This document shows, piece by piece, positions 50,728 through 58,690 of a stretch of DNA of 64,000 bases. The translations under genes were made by a program, and so were the position numbers. The number at the start of each line of letters is the position of its first letter. Within the stretch, counting starts at the first letter, position 1. The notes beneath the pieces were generated by a model. That model searched no databases, was not told the DNA's origin, and was given only the letters and a program-made list of their open reading frames with translations. Origin of the DNA: Candidatus Poribacteria bacterium (GTDB lineage Bacteria > Poribacteria > WGA-4E > WGA-3G); contig JAJDUH010000013.1 of NCBI GenBank assembly GCA_022826805.1, positions 1 to 64,000 on the forward strand, read 5' to 3'.

Positions 50728-51921
50728 TCATATTTCCCAACTCGTAACAAAATCTTCGACGCTAAAATCCGTAGGTATATCGTTCGGATTATATTCAGAT
50801 GTCCGTTGGAAACCCGGCTGGTGGATCTCCTCTGAAAGCTTCAGTTTTTCATCGAGTGCTTGGAATCGCCGCCACAGTTCAGTTGTCTGTTCGGGGATAA
50901 AATGGGTTCCAAGATACGTAATGTCTCGACCGTTACCCCACAGAGAGGCTGGATTGGCAGTTGTGTGCTTCAGTTTATACAGCTTATTAGCCAGTTTTGA
51001 AAGCATGATAACGCTCACCATTCGCTCGTATGGTGAAGGGTGCAATACTTTCAATTCAGCACGAAATCGGTCTCTATCTCCGTTGATAATGCTATGAAAG
51101 ATAGCGGCTACTCTGTCGAACTCCTCGAAAAAGAGGGCATCCCACACCTCAAACTGCTCTCGTGTCGTGTGTGAGAGATGGTGATAAAATCCAGGTTCCC
51201 AGTGTCGCCAGTGAACGTTGGGCAACGCCGCAAATCCAAATGGACGGTAACCCGGATGAAGTGTCCGCCGCATCTTGCTGCTGTAATAGCTTCCCCAGTG
51301 CAACAGCAGATGCGTATACACGACCCCGTCCCCAGCATTCAGTTCAACAGGAACCCCGCCCGGCAATGGAACAGATGGATTTTCTGCGAGTTGGCGACGT
51401 TCTGCCTCGGTGTTAATCCGACGATGGCTACGCGGGACAATCCAGAATACACTGTCGTCGTACAAAGCGATATTCCACTGCAGATAACTGGGACCGTGGT
51501 GCTCCATGTTTGAAATCATTCCGCACAGTGGAGCAGGTTCACCAGGACCAATGTCCCGATGCCAATGCATCGGACCGACATCGCGGCTCCCACTGCAGAT
51601 ACAAGTAAATTGGTGCGGTACAACGTGTTCTGCTGTTATTAACTGCTGGCTGACCCCCAGCGTATTTTCGTGAAGCAGAAATTCAATCGCTGAGGCAGAC
51701 GTTTCATCACAATCAGTATCAAATCTCAAACGCGGTTGTCCAGAACTCTCCCAATCACCACCTTGTGGATCGCTCGGAAAACGCCGTTGCGCGGAGATTT
51801 CCTTTCTCCGATCGACCATGTGTTCGATGCTACGCCGCAGCGGTTCGAGTTCTGCTTTCGGCACGACTTCACGCAAGATATTGTAACCTTCTTCTGTGAA
51901 CTGCTGCTGGTCAACTTGCAT
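50728..51921 (-). CDS. PhyH-like dioxygenase, long form
   Basis: A protein of 397 residues, longer than the other two PhyH proteins here. AGGAG lies 8 bases before the ATG. The iron motif is MHWHRDIGPGEP (His-x-Asp near 118-120) and the distal His is in YTHLLLHWGSYYSSKMRRTL (near 208). A C-terminal extension after residue 240 is helical and has no motif I recognise. It is second in the three-gene set. The divergence from its neighbour suggests different substrates or successive steps. Confidence 0.8.
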   Translation of the reverse strand: MQVDQQQFTEEGYNILREVVPKAELEPLRRSIEHMVDRRKEISAQRRFPSDPQGGDWESSGQPRLRFDTDCDETSASAIEFLLHENTLGVSQQLITAEHVVPHQFTCICSGSRDVGPMHWHRDIGPGEPAPLCGMISNMEHHGPSYLQWNIALYDDSVFWIVPRSHRRINTEAERRQLAENPSVPLPGGVPVELNAGDGVVYTHLLLHWGSYYSSKMRRTLHPGYRPFGFAALPNVHWRHWEPGFYHHLSHTTREQFEVWDALFFEEFDRVAAIFHSIINGDRDRFRAELKVLHPSPYERMVSVIMLSKLANKLYKLKHTTANPASLWGNGRDITYLGTHFIPEQTTELWRRFQALDEKLKLSEEIHQPGFQRTSEYNPNDIPTDFSVEDFVTSWEI

Positions 51922-51949
51922 GATATTTCTCCTCTTCCTGAGGTGATTT

Positions 51950-52975
51950 TTATCGTGCTAACTTTTCCTGTAGTTTTGGACTATCTATAACATCTCGATT
52001 GACAATATACGACGGGATTTGCCCTGAAGCTACGCTGATGATACTCCCACATGCACTCTTAGCATTACCGTCGAAACATTCGTCCGTCCAACAGATACTA
52101 TGCGGTGTAACGATGACATTGTCCAGCGTCAAGAGTGGATCATCGTCGTCAATTGGTTCTTGTTCAAAGACGTCAAGTCCGGCACCTTGGATCCGTCGAT
52201 GCTGGAGGGCTTCTGTAAGTGCCTTCTGGTCAACAATCGGACCACGGGCGGTGTTAATCAGGTAAGCGGTCGGTTTCATCAGTCCGATACGTCTCGCATT
52301 GACAAGTCCTCGTGTGTCTTCATTCAATGGACAGCAGACACACACAAAGTCAGCCGTTTGCATCAAGGTATCCAAGTCAACGAGTTCCGCACCGACTTCT
52401 GCCGCCTCAGCAGCTGTGACGTAGGGGTCGTAGGTGATGTGGCGCATCCCAAAGGGTTCTGCCAGTTTGAACGCCTCTTTCCCAATATTGCCCATGCCAA
52501 CAAGCCCCAGCGTTCTCCCAACTAATCCCATGCCCCTGTAGTTTTGTGTATTTCTCCATCCACCCGCGCGAATAAGCCGATCCTTTATCAACAACATGTG
52601 ACTCAGCGATAAAACAAGAGTCATGATAGAAGTGGCAACGGGACGACGCACACCATCAGGCGCAATCGTCAACAATACACCATTTTCGGTACAGGCTTCC
52701 ACGTCCACCTTATCATATCCAACACCAAATCGGGCGATGATAGCCAACTTGTCAGCACCTGTGAAGGTCTCTGCTGTGATGCCTGCTCCCAATACTAAGA
52801 GTGCGTTGTAATCCTGCACCTGTGCCCCTGCTAATGCCGGTGTGTTTTCTGCGATATATTCCCAATGCAGACCAGCACTATCAAAAAGTGGACCAACGAT
52901 GTCGTCTAAATCAGAAGTGCCATCAGGTCCCAAGAAGTCCCGCGTGACACCCACGCGAAATGCAGATTTATCCAT
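51950..52975 (-). CDS. D-2-hydroxyacid dehydrogenase (SerA-like)
   Basis: A protein of 341 residues. The NAD-binding motif is LGLVGMGNIGKEAF near 162. The catalytic set is visible: Arg in NTARGPIVDQ, Glu in DVFEQEP, and His in TPHSICWT near 305. It lacks the ACT domain of full SerA. AGGAA precedes the ATG. It leads the set with the two PhyH genes, so it may oxidise or reduce a 2-hydroxyacid produced by those oxygenases. That link is inference. Confidence 0.87.
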   Translation of the reverse strand: MDKSAFRVGVTRDFLGPDGTSDLDDIVGPLFDSAGLHWEYIAENTPALAGAQVQDYNALLVLGAGITAETFTGADKLAIIARFGVGYDKVDVEACTENGVLLTIAPDGVRRPVATSIMTLVLSLSHMLLIKDRLIRAGGWRNTQNYRGMGLVGRTLGLVGMGNIGKEAFKLAEPFGMRHITYDPYVTAAEAAEVGAELVDLDTLMQTADFVCVCCPLNEDTRGLVNARRIGLMKPTAYLINTARGPIVDQKALTEALQHRRIQGAGLDVFEQEPIDDDDPLLTLDNVIVTPHSICWTDECFDGNAKSACGSIISVASGQIPSYIVNRDVIDSPKLQEKLAR

Positions 52976-53002
52976 TTATAATTCCTACTTTCACCTATAA
53001 CT

Positions 53003-53046
53003 GGTAGGCGAGGTGTTTTTGCTGGGGTGTTTCCCCTAACCTCGCC
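53003..53046 (+). repeat. GTAG-prefixed long hairpin
   Basis: GTAG (53004-53007) overlaps arm GGCGAGGT (53007-53014), which pairs with ACCTCGCC (53039-53046). An inner GGGG/CCCC pair and the words TTTTTGCT and GGGGTGTTT relate it to the GGGTTTTTGCTTGGG family. It is the only structure I see in the 209-base gap between the dehydrogenase and the binding-protein gene. Confidence 0.5.
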
Positions 53047-53184
53047 GCTTATTTTCTAAAAGCTGACCACCAACCACTAAAGGTTTCTGGTAGTCTCGAA
53101 ATAAAGTCTTCCTAAGTCCGGGAGGAACGAAAGGTTTATAGAGATACCCGACTCCAGAGGGTCGGTGGAATTGGATTCTTCGCT

Positions 53185-54777
53185 CTACCTTTCGAGCCAA
53201 ATTTGATGGAAGTACTTCCATGTTAAAGGATGGAGTTTAAGATTCTTAACCTTTTTGTTAATAACCAGAATCTGTTGCGCGTGCGCTAACGGCACCCACG
53301 GGACATCCTTGTGGAAGATATGCTGTGCTTCTTGATAGAGCGAGATGCGTTCCTCTTGATTCGTGCTTGCCCTTGCTCGTTCGAGCACATCTTGCATCGT
53401 ATCACTCCGATAAAACGATATATTCCCCGCGGGCTTCTCCGCAGCTGATTTACTCAAAAGGTAATAAAAAAAGTTGTCTGGGTCCCCTAAATCCGCGCTC
53501 CAGCCTAACATAGCTATATCGTGCTCACCGTTTTTCACTTTCTCCAAATACGTTCCCCAGTCGTAGGTCACAATTTTTGCTTCAATGCCGATGTTTCGGA
53601 GTTCGGATTGCAGCACCTCAGCAAGCGCTCGTCCATCCGGAATATAGGGACGCGGGACCGGCAGTGCCCAGAGTGTCGTCTCAAACCCATCAGGATAACC
53701 CGCTTCCGCGAGAAGCTGCTTCGCCAGTTCGGGATCATAGGGATAATCTTCAATTGTATCGTCATAACTCCAGAGCGTCGGAGGGATTGCGTTTTTTGCT
53801 GGGATACCCATACCGTGATAGAGATGTTCAATAATGGCTGCTTTGTTAAAGGCATGATTTATCGCAAGCCGTACCTTCAGATTGTCGAACGGCGGCTTAT
53901 CCATGTTCATCGCCAAATAACCGACACTCATACCGGGTTGCATCAGCAATTCGAGCATCGCATCGTCTTGAATCTGTTGAAAATCGTCTGGATTTGGAAA
54001 CTCCATCGCATGTAAGCTACCCTCTTGGAGTTTGATAAGCCGGACCGAATTATCTGGAATGGACTGGAAAATAATCCTATCCAATGGGGGCCTACCACCC
54101 CAATACGCATCGTTTGCTTCAAGTACAATCTTATCGTTCCGGTCCCAGCGCACAAACTTGAAAGGACCCGTGCCAACCGGATGATTTGTGAAATTCTCTC
54201 CCCATTTTTCCAACGCTGTTGGACTCACAATTGAAAACGCAGAGATCGTCAGCGTAGAGATAAACGGTGCGTATGCCGTTTTGAGGCTAATTTGAACTGT
54301 GTATTCGTCAACGGCGGTAATTTTATCTACAATCTCTGCCAAGCCTGTATAAATCCAATAATTGTAGACACCACCGACCTTATGGAACGGATGTGTATCG
54401 TCGTGCTGCCGATTGAGGGAAAAAAGAACGGCTTCAGCGTTGAAAGGCGTACCGTCGTGGAAGATTATGCCTTGTCGAAGATGGAAAGTCCATGTTAAAC
54501 CGTCCGCTGAGCTCTCCCAGCTTGTAGCGAGAGCGGGTTCAAGTTCCGTGCTATCATCTTTGTATTGAACGAGTGTGTCATAAATGTTTTCGCAGACTTT
54601 AAAGGATTCTCCATCTATTTCATAGCTTGGGTCAAGTCCGACAGAGTCGCCACCGCGCCCGAAAATCAGCGTGCCACCCCGTTCAATATGTGAATCGGCA
54701 AGCAACGGCGAGAACGCTGTAAGTGACAAGATTAGAAGGGTAAGTAAGAAAAAACATACAGAAAACCTGTTGTTCAT
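53185..54777 (-). CDS. ABC transporter substrate-binding protein, family 5 (peptide/nickel type)
   Basis: From the ATG at 54777, with GGAGG 5 bases upstream, the product is 530 residues; a GTG at 54789 is an alternative. A signal peptide (FFLLTLLILSLTAFSPLLA) precedes the mature part. The family 5 signatures are present: LVQYKDDSTELEPALATSWE near 65, LRQGIIFHDGTPFNAEAV near 100, and FKFVRWDRNDKIVLEANDAYW near 195. It binds oligopeptides, dipeptides or similar solutes for uptake. No permease or ATPase genes are adjacent, so it is an orphan copy. Confidence 0.9.
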   Translation of the reverse strand: MNNRFSVCFFLLTLLILSLTAFSPLLADSHIERGGTLIFGRGGDSVGLDPSYEIDGESFKVCENIYDTLVQYKDDSTELEPALATSWESSADGLTWTFHLRQGIIFHDGTPFNAEAVLFSLNRQHDDTHPFHKVGGVYNYWIYTGLAEIVDKITAVDEYTVQISLKTAYAPFISTLTISAFSIVSPTALEKWGENFTNHPVGTGPFKFVRWDRNDKIVLEANDAYWGGRPPLDRIIFQSIPDNSVRLIKLQEGSLHAMEFPNPDDFQQIQDDAMLELLMQPGMSVGYLAMNMDKPPFDNLKVRLAINHAFNKAAIIEHLYHGMGIPAKNAIPPTLWSYDDTIEDYPYDPELAKQLLAEAGYPDGFETTLWALPVPRPYIPDGRALAEVLQSELRNIGIEAKIVTYDWGTYLEKVKNGEHDIAMLGWSADLGDPDNFFYYLLSKSAAEKPAGNISFYRSDTMQDVLERARASTNQEERISLYQEAQHIFHKDVPWVPLAHAQQILVINKKVKNLKLHPLTWKYFHQIWLER

Positions 54778-54988
54778 GTGTTCCTCCACTATTTACTAAA
54801 AGGATGCATTTATCATACAAACTCCTTTGCGAAATGTCAAGCACCCTTTTCGGATAATCAGAATCATTCAATCCACTCCTCCGTTTCACGGCACTTCATG
54901 TCTACACCTTTTTTTTAATCATGCACGTTTTCACTCCTATATCCCGTCACTATATAGTAAAGACTTCGCAATAATTGGGAGGCATAAA

Positions 54989-56290
54989 ATGCAAATAGTT
55001 GAGGGACTATCCATCGGAATTTCTGCGATCTGTAGCAACAAAATGCGGTCATTGCTGACAATGCTTGGCATTATCATCGGCATCGCTTCAGTGTTAGCAA
55101 TGATAGCAATTGGTGATGGTGCCAAGGAAATCGTGATCCAAGACGCCCAGAAACTGGGCGGTGCGAACCAACTCGTAGTGTATCGTTCATGGTATAAGCG
55201 CGTAAATAATCGATGGGTCCCCAACCGTAGTGCTGAATACCTGAAATACGAAGACGTCCTCGCAATAGAGGCTGAATGCCCATCCGTCAGTGCTGTCGCG
55301 CCGCGAGTTTGGAAAGGGGGAGGCGTGCTCATCCAAGCTTCAGGCGGCACTGAAACTCGGGCAGGATGGAACGGTGTGGATGCCACCTATAACACCGCAA
55401 TGGATTGGGAGGTTAAAGAGGGACGCTTTATTACAGACGAGGATGTCCAGATCGCAGCGAAAATTTGCGTCCTTGGAGATGAAGTTGCGACAGCACTGTT
55501 CGCTGACAAATCGCCTCTCGGACAAGAAATTAAAATTGCACGCAGTGGTAGCAGCTACGATCAGTCTGCCCGCAAAGATCGCAGGCGTTTTACGGAACGG
55601 TTTATTGTTGTCGGCACGTTCATGCCGAGAGGCAGAAGTTTACGGTTCAGTTGGGGTTTAGACAATCTTGTCTATATTCCACTATCAACTGTCCAAGAAC
55701 GCTTCACCGGCAATGACAGGATTGACGAGCTTGTCGTCTATGCACACACCGTCGACCAGGTCTCGAAAGCAGCTGAAGAAGTGAAAGCCGTCATTCGGAA
55801 ACGACACAGAAACCAAGACGACTTCGTCGGTATCTTTGAGATGCCCGCCGGTATAGCGCAGTTAGAGAAAATCAGTAAGATTATTAAAATCACTTTAGGG
55901 AGCATCGCCGGTTTCTCGCTCCTTGTTGGCGGTATTGGGATTATGAACATGATGCTCGTCGCTGTCACCGAACGCACCCGTGAAATTGGACTCCGAAAAG
56001 CACTCGGTGCAAAACGTCTGGATATTCTGCTCCAGTTCCTCATAGAATCCATTATAATGTGTGGTGTCGGCGGCATTATTGGCATTGGATTCGGCATCCT
56101 CGCTGGTGAAGGGATGGCAATGCTTGCTGTGAAAATTGTGAAAATTGTTCCCGAATGGCCCGCCGTTATTTCCTGGCAATGGATACTGATCTCCGTATCT
56201 GTATCGGCGATCATCGGTATCTTTTTTGGGCTCTATCCCGCAATAAAGGCATCAGTCCTCTCACCGATCGAAGCACTCCGAACGGAATAA
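54989..56290 (+). CDS. MacB/FtsX-family ABC permease
   Basis: The ATG at 54989 is preceded by GGGAGG; upstream in-frame codons lack support. The product is 433 residues. An N-terminal helix (LLTMLGIIIGIASVLAMIAIG) is followed by a periplasmic MacB_PCD domain (about 45-300) and three C-terminal helices of the FtsX domain (ITLGSIAGFSLLVGGIGI; GGIIGIGFGILAGEGM; ILISVSVSAIIGIFFGLYPA), ending APIEALR-like SPIEALRTE. It would work with a LolD/MacB-type ATPase, which is not in the window. It may export macrolides, peptides or lipoproteins. Confidence 0.88.
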   Translation: MQIVEGLSIGISAICSNKMRSLLTMLGIIIGIASVLAMIAIGDGAKEIVIQDAQKLGGANQLVVYRSWYKRVNNRWVPNRSAEYLKYEDVLAIEAECPSVSAVAPRVWKGGGVLIQASGGTETRAGWNGVDATYNTAMDWEVKEGRFITDEDVQIAAKICVLGDEVATALFADKSPLGQEIKIARSGSSYDQSARKDRRRFTERFIVVGTFMPRGRSLRFSWGLDNLVYIPLSTVQERFTGNDRIDELVVYAHTVDQVSKAAEEVKAVIRKRHRNQDDFVGIFEMPAGIAQLEKISKIIKITLGSIAGFSLLVGGIGIMNMMLVAVTERTREIGLRKALGAKRLDILLQFLIESIIMCGVGGIIGIGFGILAGEGMAMLAVKIVKIVPEWPAVISWQWILISVSVSAIIGIFFGLYPAIKASVLSPIEALRTE

Positions 56291-56383
56291 AATACGCTTA
56301 CGCAGCTAATATCGGCTCACTTTAAGAAGGTCGCCAACAGGCAAGATCAAGCCCTCCTTTTTACTTTTCATAAATCCCTCGAT

Positions 56384-56512
56384 TTTTAGTTGTCAGTCAT
56401 CAGGGTGTTCGCTCTGCTTACTTTCAGTTATCAGTGGGATTTACATTGAATAACTCCCATTTAACTTCCACATAGCCGTCCTGACAACTGTTAAATAATA
56501 ACTGACAACTAA
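56384..56512. repeat. MITE-like element with 13-base terminal inverted repeats
   Basis: TTTAGTTGTCAGT at 56384-56396 is perfectly complemented by ACTGACAACTAAA at 56500-56512, giving a 129-base unit. Related words (CAGTTATCAG, CCGACAACTG, CAACTGATAAC) appear inside and in other gaps at 17320, 18861-19017, 30860-30900 and 43986-44030. It occupies a third of the 386-base gap 56291-56676; the rest is AT-rich with no feature I recognise. Confidence 0.65.
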
Positions 56513-56676
56513 ATAAATGTACCCATTTTCTATAAAAATCGTTTTATTAAATGGATTAGTATATTAATACGATAGTGAAATTGCAAGTCCGACGAATTCA
56601 ACATAGATGCATGATTGAGGTTTACTGGCGCAATGCGAAGCATCGCCTTTTGTTAAATAAATATTAAATAAAAAAT

Positions 56677-58683
56677 ATGTTATCTTTCGACCAACTCATT
56701 CAGAGTTTAACAGACACAACCCAACCAAGCGTCGTGCGTAGCACTGCCATTGAAAGTCTTGTGGAGCGAGGAGACACACGGGGAGTGAAATTCCTAATTG
56801 ACGCACTCGCTGATTCTGATTCAATGGTCCGGCGCGAGGCGGCAAAGGGACTTCAGAATCTCGGGGCAACGGGTGCAATAGAACCGCTCCTTGAAGCGTT
56901 GCAAGCCGAATCAAAGAATTTAACGATTTGGGCAATGCTTGAAGCCATCGGCGATTTGGGAAATCCCAGTGCACTTCCGCTGTTGGAATCGCTAAGCAAC
57001 GTCGACTCTATACTCACGCGAATAGAGGTGAAGAAATGCATTAGTAGGATCCATGAACGCTATGGCAACGGAAACGCCCCTGAAGTTCCAGAAGCAGAGG
57101 AGACGATACCTGCTCAAGCTCACACCACACAGGAACCCGAATTGGCTCCATCCCAAGAGACACCGCTCCCGGATTCAGGTGCAGTAGAACCGGAAGCAGA
57201 AGCAGAAGTGGAAGAGATGGAAGAAAATCCGAAGGCACTTCTAAGTTATCTGATTAACAGAGCGAACGCACAAACATCCCGTTCTCCTAAGACAGCAACA
57301 AATGAATCTGATGAAGAACAAACAAGTGTTTCTAAAGAAGATACCTTTGAAGAACCCTCGGTAGGCGCGGATCAAATAGATGGGATGGCGTCCGAAGAAA
57401 TTGCGGACGAGAAGAACTATTGGCGATCTATCGAGGCGAAGAGAGAAAACCTAAGTGAAGCAGAATTTGATGAAACAGAACTCGTAGAAGATATAGTAAC
57501 AGATACGGAGTTTCCAGAAACTGAAGACGACGCTGAGATATATGACACCGAACCCCCAGAATCAGAGGTAGACACAGAAATACCCGATACGAGGACACGA
57601 GAATCCGATGAAGACACGGGAATAGAAGATTTAGTAAAATCGATCTCACGATCACCACGTCTCGCCGGTTCGTCTGTTGCCCTGCCTGTATTGGCGCCGA
57701 ATGCCTCGACCGTGCCCTATGATCCGAATGTAGCACCAACCGAAGAGAAAAGCGAGAACTTTTTCCTCGCTGTTCTGCACCCAGGCAGGTACCTCTCCAA
57801 ACGCTGGGTGTCCCGTACGCGCGCTTATCTGATATTGTGGATTGCTCTTCTCGCTGCCACGATTGGTTTCACTCAATTTCAGAAGCATCAACGAGTAGAA
57901 AAGACACCACTGTTAAGTATGGGACTCTCTGACACGGAAGTTCCCGGATTTGTAAAGCGCGCCTTGGCAGAGGGCGATTTTTACATCCAGGAGGGATACT
58001 ATAGACAAGCCATTAGCGCATATCAGTTGAGTCGAGACCTTGGTGCTTTACCTGTTCAATTTTATAGGAAACTCGGGTTCGCATACTTTAAGGAAGGTCA
58101 GTATGCACTCGCAGCTGAAGCGTATGAGGTATTTCTGGAGAAGCGAAAAAAGGTGGCGCCAAGCGCATTTATCGCTGAAGCCTCACTAAGCGGTATGTAT
58201 CCAGTCAGTTCTGTTGAGGCGAAGGTTGTACAGGACTACGAAACCTACAACGTCCTTGGCACAGTCTATATGAAACTTGGACGCTTGCAGGACTCGCAAC
58301 GCACCTATCAACAAGCGATACAGCTCGCACCGAAATATGGCGAAGCTTATAACAACCTCGCACGTCTCTACGTTGACGGTTATCAACAGAAACTCAGGCT
58401 CGCTGAAACGTTAGCCTATACAGCAGTTACTCTGAACCCTGATGTCGCCGCTTATCACGATACCCTCGGTTGGATTTTGTCAAAGCGTGGGCAGATGAAT
58501 AAGGCAATAAAAACTTTAGAACGTGCTATCAATCTTCAGAGAGATGCCGCTGAGTCGCACTATCATCTCGCTCAAGTCGCACTGAAAGCCAATAAGCGAC
58601 AGAAGGCAATGAAATCCATCCGGCAGGTCCTCAAACTCAATCCCGCTTATGTACATCTGAATACGGCGAACGAAAAACGGTAG
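56677..58683 (+). CDS. HEAT-repeat / transmembrane / TPR protein
   Basis: A protein of 668 residues. Residues 1-130 hold HEAT or PBS-lyase-type repeats (GVKFLIDALADSDSMVRREA, GAIEPLLEALQAESKN). Residues about 140-360 are low-complexity and strongly acidic, with repeating Glu-Thr-Asp units such as TEFPETEDDAEIYDTEPPE. A single helix (AYLILWIALLAATIGF, about 384-402) follows. Residues 430-660 carry TPR motifs (GDFYIQEGYYRQAISAYQLS; GEAYNNLARLYVDG; ESHYHLAQVALKANKRQKAM). The layout suggests a membrane scaffold with HEAT repeats on one side and TPRs on the other. It is 7 bases from the convergent protease gene. Function unknown. Confidence 0.72.
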   Translation: MLSFDQLIQSLTDTTQPSVVRSTAIESLVERGDTRGVKFLIDALADSDSMVRREAAKGLQNLGATGAIEPLLEALQAESKNLTIWAMLEAIGDLGNPSALPLLESLSNVDSILTRIEVKKCISRIHERYGNGNAPEVPEAEETIPAQAHTTQEPELAPSQETPLPDSGAVEPEAEAEVEEMEENPKALLSYLINRANAQTSRSPKTATNESDEEQTSVSKEDTFEEPSVGADQIDGMASEEIADEKNYWRSIEAKRENLSEAEFDETELVEDIVTDTEFPETEDDAEIYDTEPPESEVDTEIPDTRTRESDEDTGIEDLVKSISRSPRLAGSSVALPVLAPNASTVPYDPNVAPTEEKSENFFLAVLHPGRYLSKRWVSRTRAYLILWIALLAATIGFTQFQKHQRVEKTPLLSMGLSDTEVPGFVKRALAEGDFYIQEGYYRQAISAYQLSRDLGALPVQFYRKLGFAYFKEGQYALAAEAYEVFLEKRKKVAPSAFIAEASLSGMYPVSSVEAKVVQDYETYNVLGTVYMKLGRLQDSQRTYQQAIQLAPKYGEAYNNLARLYVDGYQQKLRLAETLAYTAVTLNPDVAAYHDTLGWILSKRGQMNKAIKTLERAINLQRDAAESHYHLAQVALKANKRQKAMKSIRQVLKLNPAYVHLNTANEKR

Positions 58684-58690
58684 GAGAAGC

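Noticed and set aside
50061..51513. Several overlapping plus-strand open frames across the PhyH genes
   Set aside because: They are shadows of the minus-strand PhyH genes, which have clear iron-binding motifs and ribosome binding sites.
53036..53221. A short minus-strand open frame upstream of the dehydrogenase gene
   Set aside because: It spans the GTAG hairpin and the end of the binding-protein gene, and encodes a low-complexity basic peptide without start signals.
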